A DNA stretch of 64,000 bases, taken from the NCBI RefSeq assembly GCF_001316265.1, contig NZ_BBDN01000013.1, positions 1 to 64,000 on the forward strand. Reading direction: 5' to 3'. This document shows positions 9,301 to 18,836 of the stretch, piece after piece. The position numbers were made by a program, and so were the translations under genes. The notes beneath the pieces were generated by a model. The model was not told the DNA's origin and did not search any database. It saw nothing but the letters and a program-made list of their open reading frames with translations. How positions within the stretch are numbered: the first letter of the stretch is position 1; the number at the start of each line of letters is the position of its first letter. The stretch comes from Vulcanisaeta sp. JCM 16159. Lineage in GTDB: Archaea; Thermoproteota; Thermoprotei; Thermoproteales; Thermocladiaceae.

Positions 9301-9840
9301 GTGGATTTCAACTTAGTGGTGTCCACAGGAAGGAGGTTGGAGGGTAGGTGCGCTGATGAGCTTAGGTACATAGGTGACCTCGTTGGTATTAGGATCGCCC
9401 AGACATCGTTCACGGGTTTCGATGGGTTAATAACTGGGTATGTGAATGGTGATCCTGTGGATTTCGTTAAGAGACTTAAGGAGCTCGTTGGTAGTGGTCG
9501 TTATGTGCCGCGATTCGTACTTAAGGTCGTTCCTATAATGAGGACTGTGAAGACCAACATTGATGAAATCAGTAAGGCTGCTGTTGATTTGGCGAGTAGG
9601 TACCTAGGCCCCGGCGAGACCTATAAGGTTGAGGTTAGGAAGAGGGGTGTTGACCTTGATAGAATGGACGTCATTGATTCAATCGCCTCAAAAATAAGTA
9701 ATAAGGTTAGGCTTGAGAACCCAGATAAGGTTATTCAGGTGGAGATTTTCCCATCAAGGACTGGGATAAGCGTTATTAGGGAGGATGATATTTTCTCGCT
9801 CATGAAGATCAACGTAAATACTAAGCAGGGTAATGAGTAA
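9301..9840 (+). CDS. THUMP-domain RNA-binding protein (Tan1-like, COG1818)
   Basis: This is a 179-residue protein made of an N-terminal ferredoxin-like part (GRRLEGRCADELRYIGDLVG) and a THUMP domain with FVLKVVPIMRTVKTNIDEIS, ETYKVEVRKRGVDLDR, ISNKVRLENPDKVIQVEIFP and ISVIREDDIFS. Stand-alone THUMP proteins present tRNA to a modifying enzyme; the yeast Tan1 counterpart helps make N4-acetylcytidine. The frame is open back to 9193, but the TATA box at 9263 and the family start favour the GTG at 9301. A second THUMP-like protein lies at 18263. Confidence 0.75.
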   Translation: MDFNLVVSTGRRLEGRCADELRYIGDLVGIRIAQTSFTGFDGLITGYVNGDPVDFVKRLKELVGSGRYVPRFVLKVVPIMRTVKTNIDEISKAAVDLASRYLGPGETYKVEVRKRGVDLDRMDVIDSIASKISNKVRLENPDKVIQVEIFPSRTGISVIREDDIFSLMKINVNTKQGNE

Positions 9841-9893
9841 TTCATTAATCAACTAACCATAATCCTTTAATTTTCTCATGGCACCTCAATTTG

Positions 9894-10739
9894 ATGGAGG
9901 TAACAGTCATTGGGACTGGCAGGATGGGTAGTGCATTAGTTAAGAGATTAGCTAAGCAGGGCTTTGATGTTTACGCATGGAATAGAACCAGGGATAAATT
10001 GAGGGATTTACCCGCAAAGGTCATTGATGATATTTCACAGGCTAGGGGAGTGACCTTTATATTTGTCTCCGACGATGAGGCATTAAATGCCGTTAAAGGC
10101 GTTGGTGGCGACGTAATTGTGTTATCGGGTACTTACAGTATTGGCGCCGTTACTGCATTCAATATTAGGTTCACAAGTATGGGGAAAGGATTATTGGCTG
10201 CGCCTGTTGTGGGTGGCCCCGCTGATGTTGAGAATGGAACAGCGGTATACTTGATTGGTGGTCCTGAAAGTACGTACCAAAGGGTTAAGGAGGTTTTTGA
10301 TAAGTTAGGTTCCATAATTAGATTACCAACTGCTGAGGCAGCAATGGCGCTCAAGCTTGCCTACAATTCCTTTCTAATAGGTACCATGGCATTGCTTGGG
10401 GAGTATGTAGTACTTGGGAGGACTTATGGTGTCGATGATGATACACTAAGGGCGTTATTAACCAAGACCGTGTTTAAGGAGGTCGGTGAGAAGTACATGG
10501 ATAGGATGCTAAGGCCTAAGTCGCCGCCATCGTTCACGCTGGCCCTGGCCGCTAAGGACGTGCATTATGCCGTTAAATCGGCGGGTGATGCAAAGACTCC
10601 ATTAATTGTTTCCTCAGCCGTTAAGTCCCTATATGAGTTACTGGCAGTTTTGGGTTTTGGTAATGAAGATTACGTTAGGGCTGGCTTATTGGAAATAGGG
10701 CCACAGAATAAGGATGTACACGGCCGAGGAGACACGTAG
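9894..10739 (+). CDS. Beta-hydroxyacid dehydrogenase (3-hydroxyisobutyrate / 6-phosphogluconate dehydrogenase-like)
   Basis: The N-terminal Rossmann domain has VTVIGTGRMGSALVKRLAKQ and VYAWNRTRDK, which points to NADP (Asn-Arg after the second strand). The family substrate loop follows as LAAPVVGGPADVENGTAVYL. The catalytic Lys is in AMALKLAYNSFLIGTMALLG, and the C-terminal helical domain has FTLALAAKDVHYAVKSAGD. At 282 residues it is a full-length member of the family that reduces small beta-hydroxyacid or aldehyde substrates; which one is not clear. ATG 9894 directly follows an in-frame TTG. The frame is intact. Confidence 0.8.
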   Translation: MEVTVIGTGRMGSALVKRLAKQGFDVYAWNRTRDKLRDLPAKVIDDISQARGVTFIFVSDDEALNAVKGVGGDVIVLSGTYSIGAVTAFNIRFTSMGKGLLAAPVVGGPADVENGTAVYLIGGPESTYQRVKEVFDKLGSIIRLPTAEAAMALKLAYNSFLIGTMALLGEYVVLGRTYGVDDDTLRALLTKTVFKEVGEKYMDRMLRPKSPPSFTLALAAKDVHYAVKSAGDAKTPLIVSSAVKSLYELLAVLGFGNEDYVRAGLLEIGPQNKDVHGRGDT

Positions 10740-11028
10740 ATTAGGTTGAAGGTAGATCGTTAATTGAGGCTATTGATTACGTTGAAACGCATGTAATATA
10801 GGCAACAGGAGCTAGGTGAGGTTGAGGAAATAGTCACAGGAGAACTTGAATGCGCTAAGGCGTTTTCAGGAGAGGTTATAAAACGTGGGTCATAGGGCTG
10901 AGGTAAAGAATTATGGCGAGGGGTTCATGGCCTACTTTAGGTATGGTGGGGCTTTAATCCTAGGCGCAGTAGCTTCGGCAAAAACGACAACGCTGAGGGT
11001 AGTTGCTGATTGTACTAACGTGGTTTAA
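10714..11028 (+). CDS. Unrecognised small protein broken by several slips
   Basis: Between the dehydrogenase and L31e lie three coding-looking pieces in successive frames. The first is MYTAEETRRL followed by VEGRSLIEAIDYVETHVI. The second includes ELGEVEEIVTGELECAKAFS. The third is AEVKNYGEGFMAYFRYGGAL leading on to ILGAVASAKTTTLRVVADCT, with a stop at 11026-11028. Joined, they make about 105 residues starting at ATG 10714, which overlaps the end of the upstream gene. The composition and ordered joining suggest one real gene with about three base losses. I do not recognise the family. It could instead be a decayed gene. Confidence 0.4.
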
Positions 11029-11065
11029 GGGAAAAATACTTATTAAGTGTGCAGTTTAGCCGTGT

Positions 11066-11383
11066 ATGATGAGCGAGGGCGCCAGGGTTGAGGTTGAGAG
11101 GGTTTACGTAATTAACCTGAGGAGGACTAGGGAGGTTTCAAGGACCAAGAGGTCTCCATACGCTGTTAGGCTGATTAGGAGGTTTGTGGCCAGGCACATG
11201 AGGGTTGACCCTGAGAATGTTAAGATTGATAATGGTGTTAATGAGTATATTTGGTCTGGAAGTATTGAGAAGCCGCCAAGAAGGGTTGAGGTGAGGGTCA
11301 CTAAGTATAGTGATGGCACTGTTAAGGTTTCATTAAATGTACCGGAGGGTGCTGAGACCAAGGCTGCTGGGTCAAATAAGTAA
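11066..11383 (+). CDS. rpl31e: Large ribosomal subunit protein L31e
   Basis: L31e sits near the polypeptide exit tunnel of the archaeal/eukaryotic ribosome. The core is visible: [34 protein letters not shown], then [20 protein letters not shown] and [13 protein letters not shown]. At 105 residues it is the usual length with a short C-terminal tail. A TATA-like stretch (AATACTTATTAA) lies near 11035-11046. ATG 11066 and ATG 11069 are adjacent possible starts. The frame is intact. Confidence 0.9.
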   Translation: MMSEGARVEVERVYVINLRRTREVSRTKRSPYAVRLIRRFVARHMRVDPENVKIDNGVNEYIWSGSIEKPPRRVEVRVTKYSDGTVKVSLNVPEGAETKAAGSNK

Positions 11384-11489
11384 AGGGGATTTCTTTCTCG
11401 ATATTCGGCCAATCCTTAGAGTTAACCGATTCTTTTTAAAGAACATCTTTATATTCATTAACGTGGTTAGCAATAGGACGTTGCAATTA

Positions 11490-14105
11490 ATGTCTAAGCT
11501 GTTTACGGCTATCCTCTACTTGGCAATCTCCCTAATGGCGTTCCTGATAGACTTCCCATTTTACCCAGCCCCGGTTGCGCTACTGATTATAGCCGTGACC
11601 ACGGCATTGGCCTACTCGGGTCATGTTAAGCTTGGTTTTGCGATAATGACTGTTCTCTTGATACCGGCACTTCTTTATGCTTATGAATATGCGGCATTGG
11701 GTGTTCTGTTTCTGATACTGATCCTCTTTGTTTTGATTAGGGTCTTTGATTGGTTGGGCGTTGGCGTTGGTATGCTTGCTTGGGAGTTCTCGGTAATGCC
11801 TAACCCACTTTATGTTCTCTCAGTACCGATTATACTGACCTCGCCAAGCCTTACGATAGGTGTCTCAAGAAGGGTGACGCCGCTTAAGTCCTTAATAACA
11901 TTCCTAATACTATATATACCAACACTACTGTTGTTAAATGCTAATAATATTGTTCCCTGGTTTGGTTATGTAGGCCTGAACCTTTCGCCGCTGCAGTCGC
12001 TCACTGCTAATTCAATAACGAGTGCTCTAGGTAATATAAATGTGGGACTTTATGGGCTGTCTCAATCAATTAATAGGGTCTTTACCTGGACCAGTACTTA
12101 CGTATTACCGGCAATAATGGCATTAACGGCGTATACGGCGTATGTAATATCAAGTAGATTGAGGTCGCATGATAATAAGGTGATTAGGTACCTGGCGCCT
12201 GCCATCGGTACGATGACGGCCTATGCCTTAATGACTTACCTATTATTTTACATGAATCCATACTTCGGTCTTTACCAAGGCGTTGACGTTAATACTCTAA
12301 TGCATGGGCTATTACCCGCACTAATCATTAGCCTCGCCATACTACCATTAATAATGCATTTTAGGCTCGTTGAGATCAAGTTTGAGCAGGAGGAGAAGCA
12401 ATCGATGATTGCCCTCGAGCGTGGTTACCAATTAATCCTTAACAAGGACGAACTGAGGTCACTTGCCAGTGAGTGGGATAACGTGGTTGGGCTCGACGAC
12501 ATTAAGAATGAAATAGAGACATCGGTCATAACGCCACTTAAGGACGTTAAGTTGTCCCAGAAGTACGGCTTGATGCCAATACATGGAGTGCTCCTCTTTG
12601 GTCCTCCTGGCGTCGGTAAGACGATGCTTGCCAGGGCGATAGCAGGCAGGTTAGGTTGGACGACGATAATAATGAACCTCGGAGAATTGCTCAGTAAGTA
12701 CTACGGTGAGAGCGAGAATAGGCTTGCGGAACTTTTCAGGGTGGCTAAGAATTATGCACCGACGGTGATAATAATCGATGAGTTTGACGCCATTGGCAAG
12801 GCCAGGACCAAGTACGTAAGTGACGATGTTACACCAAGACTATTAAATATTTTACTTAGTGAGATGGATGGGATAACCAAGAGTAGTGAGAATATCCTGG
12901 TAATCGGAACAACAAACCAACCGGACCTCCTAGACCCCGCGCTTCTTAGGCCTGGTAGGTTCGATAAGATCATATATGTGCCACCACCGAATGAGGAGAC
13001 CAGAGCTAAAATGCTTGAGGCAATGCTGAGGGGTAAACCCATCCAGGGTCAATTGACTATGCGAAGCTTGCTAAGATGACTGATAGGTTCACGGGCGCGG
13101 ATATAATGAATGTGGTTAGGACGGCGGTGCTTGAGTCATTGAAGGATGGTAAGCCATAACCCAGGGAAAGCTCGAGGAGATAATCAATAGGTATAAGCCG
13201 AGTCTTACGTATGACCTGCTTGAGAAGTACGAGGCCTTCAGGCTTCAGTACAGTAGATTGAGGACTTATGGAAAGGTCCAGGTCGGTATCCCGGAAGTTA
13301 CTTGGAATGATATTGGTGATCTTGATGTGGTTAAGGAGGTTATTAATAAGTATGTAATAACCACTATGCAGAGGAGAGATATACTTGAGAAGCTTGGCAT
13401 AGAGCCGATACACGGGATCCTCCTCTTTGGTCCTCCCGGCGTCGGTAAGACCCTCGTTGCTAAGGCGACGGCTAATACGCTCAAGGCAAACTTCGTAGAG
13501 CTCAATGGCGCCGAGTTGGCTAGGGTTGGGCCTGAGAGGGCTGCCGCGGTTGTTAGGGACGTGTTTAACATGGCGCGTGACAACGCCCCAGCCGTAATAT
13601 TCATTGATGAAATAGACTCAGTAGCGCCGCCTAGGGATTCACCAATAGGTGGTGTTTGGTCTAATGTGGTTTCTCAATTATTGACGGAGATGGATGGGTT
13701 GAGAGGATTAAATGGGGTCATCGTTATTGCGGCTACGAATAGGCTTGGTTCATTGACCCCGCGCTTCTTAGGCCTGGTAGGTTCGATAAGATCATATACA
13801 TACCACCGCCTAATAGGGATGCTAGGCGTGAGATTATTAGGATACACATTAGGAATGCGGAGGTTGAGGAGGATGTGATTGATTGGGTTGCCGAGGTCAC
13901 TGAAGGTTACAGTGGTGCCGACTTGGCGGCGTTGGTTAGGGAGGCTAAGATGAGGGCCTTGGATAGGGTTTTAAGTGGTGATGATAGGATTAAGATTACG
14001 AGGGAGGATTTTGAGTATGCGCTTGGTAAGGTTCATCCATCATTAAGTAAGGAGGTACTTAGTCAGTATGAGGATTTTATTAAGAGGGTTAACCTGATGG
14101 TTTAG
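11490..14105 (+). CDS. Membrane-anchored tandem AAA ATPase (Cdc48/FtsH-like)
   Basis: The first 290 residues hold eight or nine hydrophobic segments, beginning MSKLFTAILYLAISLMAFLI. Two AAA modules follow. The first has Walker A FGPPGVGKTMLARAIAG, Walker B TVIIIDEFDAIG and the arginine-finger region DPALLRPGRFDK. The second has Walker A FGPPGVGKTLVAKATA, Walker B AVIFIDEIDSVAPPRD and a matching DPALLRPGRFDK, then a C-terminal lid with GYSGADLAALVREAKMRAL. Slips near 13064, 13160 and 13745 split the gene; the joined length is about 870 residues. No protease domain is seen, so it is not FtsH. A membrane unfoldase or extraction motor is a fair inference. ATG 11490 follows a TATA box near 11449. 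Confidence 0.8.
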
Positions 14106-14180
14106 TACAGTATTTCTTGGATATTAATCAACAAATTATTATAGGCTTAGTAATTTAAAGGGTATTTCTCACATTTCGTT

Positions 14181-15010
14181 ATGAGTCAAAAACCTGAGGC
14201 ATTGAAGAACGTAATTGAGGAAGTTACGAAATTGGTAAAGGAGGGATATTCCCTAACGAGTATCGTGAAGGAGGTTACTGAGGCGATTAATAAGGATGTT
14301 GGCTTGAGCAAGGTGATATTCAATGAAATAAAGGAGTCCATGGTTAAGATAAGCCTGGCAATGTGCCGGTCGGCTTATTCACGCAATGCGCATTAATACC
14401 GAGTTATTACCTGACCGGTAAGACGCCAAGTATTGATTGGGGTGACGTGACAATGCACTTATTGGGTAAGATGATACATAGCCTGGCAATTGCCGAGATA
14501 AGGAATAGGCTTGGTAATAGGTGCGTTGAGGGTGTTGAGGTCATGTACACGTATAACGCATGGACAATGAGGGGTAAGCCAGACCTCGACTGTGGTAATT
14601 ACTACCTAGAGTTCAAGACCATAATGGGTAGGGTTACGAAGGCCAGGTTATTCCATGACCTAATACAGGCGGGTTTCTACTCGGCGGCGGGCAATAAGAA
14701 TACGTATGTTCTTTACCTGGTGCTTAATGATAGTGTGCTACGAAATATAGTACCCATTGAAGTAATACCTGAGGTTGGTTACCCAGTCATCTACGCCTTT
14801 AAGCTTTGGGTTAAGGCAGTGGAGGGAGGTGATATTGGCGCACTTGTTGCTAAGACAACATCATGCAAGGTGTGTAGGTTTAGGAATATTTGTATAATGA
14901 GGACTAAGAACCCGCACGAGGTCCTACTTCCGGGCAAGGAATTACTTGATAATTACCTAGATTATGTGAAGCATGAGGTATCGAAGGCCGGAGTTAAGGT
15001 GATTGGTTGA
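14181..15010 (+). CDS. Cas4-like PD-(D/E)XK nuclease with iron-sulfur cysteines
   Basis: After a 60-residue helical N-terminus the protein shows the Cas4/RecB-like order: a first Cys in TQCALIPSYYLTG, a His helix in GKMIHSLAIAEIRNRLG, the nuclease core RGKPDLDCGNYYLEFKT (Asp...Glu-x-Lys), the QxxxY-type helix HDLIQAGFYSAAG, and a C-terminal cluster SCKVCRFRNIC. One plus three cysteines is the Cas4-type 4Fe-4S arrangement. A slip near 14362 separates the first 60 residues. The expected activity is 5'-3' or end-processing DNA nuclease. There is no CRISPR array or cas1 in the window. The stop overlaps the ATG of the next gene, so the two are coupled. Confidence 0.65.
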
Positions 15011-15933
15011 TGAGTCTTGAAGAAATAACTGACCTAGCGAATTACCTATTGAATAGGTTGCAGCTTAGGGACACGCATTTTGTAACCTCGATTTCTAAAT
15101 GCTCATTACTATCCCTCAGAAGAGATGTTAGTATAATGGATGAGGCTTACAGTGAGTATCTGCCAAGGATCCTGACAGTATGTGCCACAGAGAAGCACGT
15201 GATTAGGTTGAGGATTTAATGCTTGAGCTACCGAGGCTTTTAAGGTGTGGTGATTCATTAATATTACCGAAGCTTATGCTCCTTAAGGACAATGTTAAGT
15301 CCCACATAGTCGAGGCATTACTTGTGGCTGCCCTACTCAATACTGAGATTCAGCTTCATTACTTATCTAGGAACATCAATGGCGATATTGAGGAGGGTCT
15401 ATCAATACCAATAAAGCCGAGTGGGGTAAGGAATTACTTGATGCTGTTATTAAGTCCTTGAGGAATAAGGAGGTTGAGGTTAAGACAATAAGCTGCGGTT
15501 CATGCCCATTAAGGGATGTATGTCCATTCAGTAAGTTGGGTGATAAGGTCGTAATACCTGGTGAAACCATGAAGATAGTTGAGGACCTATATAGTAAGTT
15601 GGTTATGGAGGTTACGAACGCGCAGGAAGAACGTAATACAGAGGCTTTAATACCGCCGGGTTCACTGGATAGGGAGAGCGTCCGGGATTACCTTAAGCGA
15701 GTCACTGAGTGGGCTCGTTCTCATGGCAGGACTTGGGTTAGTGTTGCGGTGGGTAGGTGCCTATATGTGGTAGGGAGGGTACGCTGGTGATTAGGGTTAC
15801 AGGTAGTGGAGAGAGGGTTCTTTATAGGCATGGTTCATCAACATGCACTATTGGTACGATAGATGAGTCGATTGATAAGATAAGAATTGACAGGTTTCTA
15901 GAGATTGAGAATAACGAGGCAAGAGGTAAGTGA
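15010..15933 (+). CDS. Cysteine-cluster partner of the Cas4-like protein
   Basis: This gene overlaps the Cas4-like gene's stop (TTGATGA) and is broken by slips near 15210, 15430 and 15785. Joined, it gives about 305 residues. It starts MSLEEITDLANYLLNRLQLR, has an early Cys in SISKCSLLSLRR, a middle helical part KSHIVEALLVAALLNTEIQL, a cluster SCGSCPLRDVCPF and a C-terminal extension with TGSGERVLYRHGSSTCT. The N-terminal Cys plus CxxCx5C spacing echoes its neighbour, so it may be a diverged, possibly inactive Cas4-fold paralogue. I do not recognise the family with certainty and cannot point to catalytic acidic residues. Confidence 0.5.
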
Positions 15934-15986
15934 CCGGAGACTACGTGCATTAATTGTTATAAGTAGGTTTTTAAGTGCCTGGGTTA

Positions 15987-16448
15987 ATGACGTTGAAAAT
16001 CGGTATTGTCGATACCACATTTGCCAGGGTTGACATGGCTAGGTATGCCATTGAGGAGTTAAGGAATAATGAGCCTTCCGTAATGATAGAGAGAATAACA
16101 GTGCCCGGCTTCAAGAATACTCCCTGGGCAGCTAAGCAATTGATAAATAAGGGTGTTGATGCCGTTATGGTATTTGGGTGGATTGGGCCGAGCCTAACGG
16201 ATAAGATAACCTATGCCGTGGCCTCCATGGGCCTCATAATGCTTCAAATCGAGTATGATAGGCCAATAATAGACGTGACGGTTCATGAGGATGAAGCACA
16301 CAATGAGAAGGAACTATTTGACATCGCGGTTGACAGGTCCAGGAAGCATGCAAGAGGCCTCATACTTATGCTTAAGGGCGAGTTAACGAGGTGGGCCGGC
16401 ATGGGGCTTAGACAGGGTCGACCGGATGCTGGGCCAATTATTAAGTAA
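15987..16448 (+). CDS. ribC: Riboflavin synthase (archaeal type)
   Basis: The archaeal RibC enzyme dismutates 6,7-dimethyl-8-ribityllumazine to riboflavin. The sequence starts MTLKIGIVDTTFARVDMARY and contains VPGFKNTPWAAKQLI, MVFGWIGPSLTDKITYAVA, DVTVHEDEAHNEKELFDIA and the C-terminal GLRQGRPDAGP, all typical of this lumazine-synthase-like family. At about 153 residues the length is normal. A TATA-like TTATAAG lies about 25 bases before ATG 15987, favouring this start over the GTG at 15975. The frame is intact. Confidence 0.9.
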   Translation: MTLKIGIVDTTFARVDMARYAIEELRNNEPSVMIERITVPGFKNTPWAAKQLINKGVDAVMVFGWIGPSLTDKITYAVASMGLIMLQIEYDRPIIDVTVHEDEAHNEKELFDIAVDRSRKHARGLILMLKGELTRWAGMGLRQGRPDAGPIIK

Positions 16449-16481
16449 AACTTTATTTAATACTATGTAGGTGTCCTTGTT

Positions 16482-17027
16482 GTGAGCTCATCGATTGACT
16501 TGATAAGGAAGATCTTTAATGAATTAACGAGCGATAACCTACTAATTAGCACCAAGGATAGGCAAAACCCGCTAGTTTCCGAGTACATCATTAGGTATGG
16601 CAATAAATGCCCCAATATTGATAATATTGATGAGGATATAAGCATGGATAGGGAGTTGGCTTGGTACCAAGTATTGACTGTGGGGGTTGGTATGAAACTA
16701 AGTATAAATAGGGTTAGCTTGAGCTTAGGCCGCGTTGATAATTCCATAAGGATCACATTAAGGCTTATGAATGGTGATAGGCTGAAATCATCGGAGGAGT
16801 TTATAATAACATGTGGAGAAGTTAGGGATTCTATTTATGGTAAGTCCATCATAGATCTATTCATTAATTTGGACATTGTTTCAAGGTTCTTGAATACTGT
16901 AAAGGAGAGAAGAAAGTTAAGTGATAGCTTTATCGATGAATTATTGAGATTTCTAAGTAATGCTAAGTCTAGGGTTGAGCAAGATGTTAGGAGACTGGTC
17001 AGTGCTTATCAATGGTTTGAGGAGTGA
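16482..17027 (+). CDS. Hypothetical protein upstream of the GH57 amylase
   Basis: I do not recognise this 181-residue protein. It is soluble, Ile/Ser/Asp-rich and ends in a helical stretch, LRFLSNAKSRVEQDVRRLVS, followed by AYQWFEE. The start is probably the GTG at 16482, with an A/T element (CTTTATTTAATA) about 25 bases earlier. It ends 6 bases before the GH57 gene, so it is very likely co-transcribed with it and may work in the same alpha-glucan pathway. The frame is intact. Confidence 0.6.
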   Translation: MSSSIDLIRKIFNELTSDNLLISTKDRQNPLVSEYIIRYGNKCPNIDNIDEDISMDRELAWYQVLTVGVGMKLSINRVSLSLGRVDNSIRITLRLMNGDRLKSSEEFIITCGEVRDSIYGKSIIDLFINLDIVSRFLNTVKERRKLSDSFIDELLRFLSNAKSRVEQDVRRLVSAYQWFEE

Positions 17028-17033
17028 CGTGTT

Positions 17034-18248
17034 ATGGTTAGGAAATTAATACTATTCCTAGAGATGCATCAACCAAGGAGGTTAAAATACGGCGTACTTA
17101 ATAAACTATGTGATTTGAGGAGTGATGAAATTAATGAAGTAGGTATAAGTTCGATAATATTTAATGACGAAGTGAATAGGGAAATACTGAATAGGGTTGC
17201 CGATAGGTCCTATGTACCAACTCGAGTTAATGAGGGATTTGGGTAATGATGGCTTTAGGGCCGCAATTTCGATTTCTGGTTCATTAATTGAACAATTATT
17301 AATGTGGCGACCAGATGTTATTGACTTGCTGAAGGAATTAATAAGGAGGGGTATTATTGAGTTGGTTGCTGAGCCTTATCATCATTCCTTGGCATCAATA
17401 ATTAGTAGAGATTTATTTCTTGAGGAGCTGAGAGATCACGTTGAAATCAATAAATCACTATTCGGTCAAGTGCCTATTACCTACGAGAACACAGAATTCC
17501 TCTATAGAAATGATTGGGGCGCATTGATGGAAAAGGCTGGCGCGGCTATCGTGCTTACGGAGGGGGTTGATTGGGTGCTTGGTTGGAGAAGCCCAACGTA
17601 CTTATACGGCGCGCCTAATTTAAGGATAAAGTTATTATTGAGACATTATAGATTATCTGATGATATTGGTTTTAGGTTCAGTAATAGATCCTGGGATCAA
17701 TGGCCATTAACTGCTGATAAGTACATGGCATGGGTTAGGGCAACCCCAGGGGATTTCGTGCTAATTGGCCTAGACTTTGAGACATTTGGTGAGCACCATT
17801 GGCGTGAAAGTGGTATTTTCGAGTTCTTGGCCTGGCTTCCAAAGGAGGCACGTAGAGCTGATGTTACTTTCATACATCCATCGTCATTGGTCAATGAGGA
17901 ACCCATTGATTATTTAGACATCCCATCAACGATATCCTGGGCTGATGTTGAGAAGGATGATAGTGCATGGCAGGGAAATGAACTACAGAGGATAGCGCTT
18001 GAGCATGTGGTCTCCATAGGCAATCTAATGAGGTCATACGGTCTTGAAAAAAAACCTGGAGATACTTGTTAATGAGCGATCATTATTACTACATGTCGAT
18101 GAAGTACGGACCAAGTGGTGAGGTTCACAATTACTTTAATCCCTTTAATTCCGCATTTACTGCTTTTAAGGCCATCGAGGATGTGGTTGTGGGAATTACA
18201 TGTGCGCTAGCTAATGCAAGAAAGGATAGGTTTTATGGAATTAAGTGA
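17034..18248 (+). CDS. Glycoside hydrolase family 57 alpha-amylase
   Basis: GH57 enzymes hydrolyse or rearrange alpha-glucans. The sequence starts with LILFLEMHQPRRL (conserved His-Gln), then IELVAEPYHHSLASI, ITYENTEFLYR, VLTEGVDWVLGWRSP and the acid-base region FVLIGLDFETFGEHHW, which match the family order. The C-terminus includes DHYYYMSMKYGPSGEVHNYF. Slips near 17215 and 18050 break the frame; the joined length is about 405 residues, the size of the compact MJ1611-like type. No signal peptide is seen, so a cytoplasmic role such as glycogen breakdown is likely. Confidence 0.85.
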
Positions 18249-18262
18249 GTCGGTATAATACT

Positions 18263-18754
18263 ATGGTAAATAAGGTGCTAGTTACCGTTAGGGCATCCTT
18301 TGAGTACGGCATAAGGCAGGACATTAGGGATTATCTATTTTTCTTTGATAGGGATGTGAATGTTAGGGCTACGGAGTTCCGAGGTGTCCTAATCATAGAG
18401 GTTAGTAAGGATCCTAGGCATGTGGCGCAGTTCCTCATTAATGCGCCAATACCTGAGAATGTATTAACTTCAATAGTGCCGATTATTTATGAGGGTAACT
18501 ATAGTACTATTAATGACTTGGTAAGTAGTGTTCGTGATCACGTAAGTGGTGATTGTAGGGCTTATATTGTTAAGTGTAGATTACGTGGCTCCTCGATAGG
18601 CAACGATAATTGCGAGAATGCGGTGATCGGTCTATTAAGGGTTCTTGGATTTCGCACTATGTATAGGGGTGCTTCTGATTGTGCAGTTATTATTGAGGGT
18701 TTGGGTAATTGGTTTGGTATTTATGTCGGGCCTAGGTCGTTTGTGAGGGTTTAG
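18263..18754 (+). CDS. THUMP-like RNA-binding protein
   Basis: This is a 163-residue protein with the layout of an N-terminal ferredoxin-like domain and a THUMP-like half. It begins VLVTVRASFEYGIRQDIRDY, has LIIEVSKDPRHVAQFLI in the middle, and its last strands are RMYRG-like and end NWFGIYVGPRSFVRV. It probably binds tRNA for a modification enzyme. The frame can open at 18245, but ATG 18263 (MVNKVLVTVRAS) gives the natural start. It directly follows the amylase gene. Family assignment is tentative. Confidence 0.5.
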   Translation: MVNKVLVTVRASFEYGIRQDIRDYLFFFDRDVNVRATEFRGVLIIEVSKDPRHVAQFLINAPIPENVLTSIVPIIYEGNYSTINDLVSSVRDHVSGDCRAYIVKCRLRGSSIGNDNCENAVIGLLRVLGFRTMYRGASDCAVIIEGLGNWFGIYVGPRSFVRV

Positions 18755-18758
18755 TGAA

Positions 18759-18804
18759 AGTTTTGGTTAACCCTAGGTCAGGGCTTATATAGTAACCAAA
18801 AACT
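18759..18804. promoter_or_regulatory. Inverted repeat around the orc1/cdc6 promoter
   Basis: AGTTTTGGTTA at 18759-18769 is matched in reverse by TAACCAAAAACT at 18793-18804 (one base longer in the A run). Between the arms lies CTTATATAG (18784-18792), a likely TATA box. A protein binding both arms would cover the promoter of the Orc1/Cdc6 gene that starts at 18837. It could be an origin-type Orc1/Cdc6 site or an autoregulatory operator. Confidence 0.45.
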
Positions 18805-18836
18805 ATTTTTTTACCTCCCCAGTAAAGAAATAGTAA

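Noticed and set aside
11490-14105. FtsH protease
   Set aside because: There are two AAA modules and no HExxH zinc protease domain after them.
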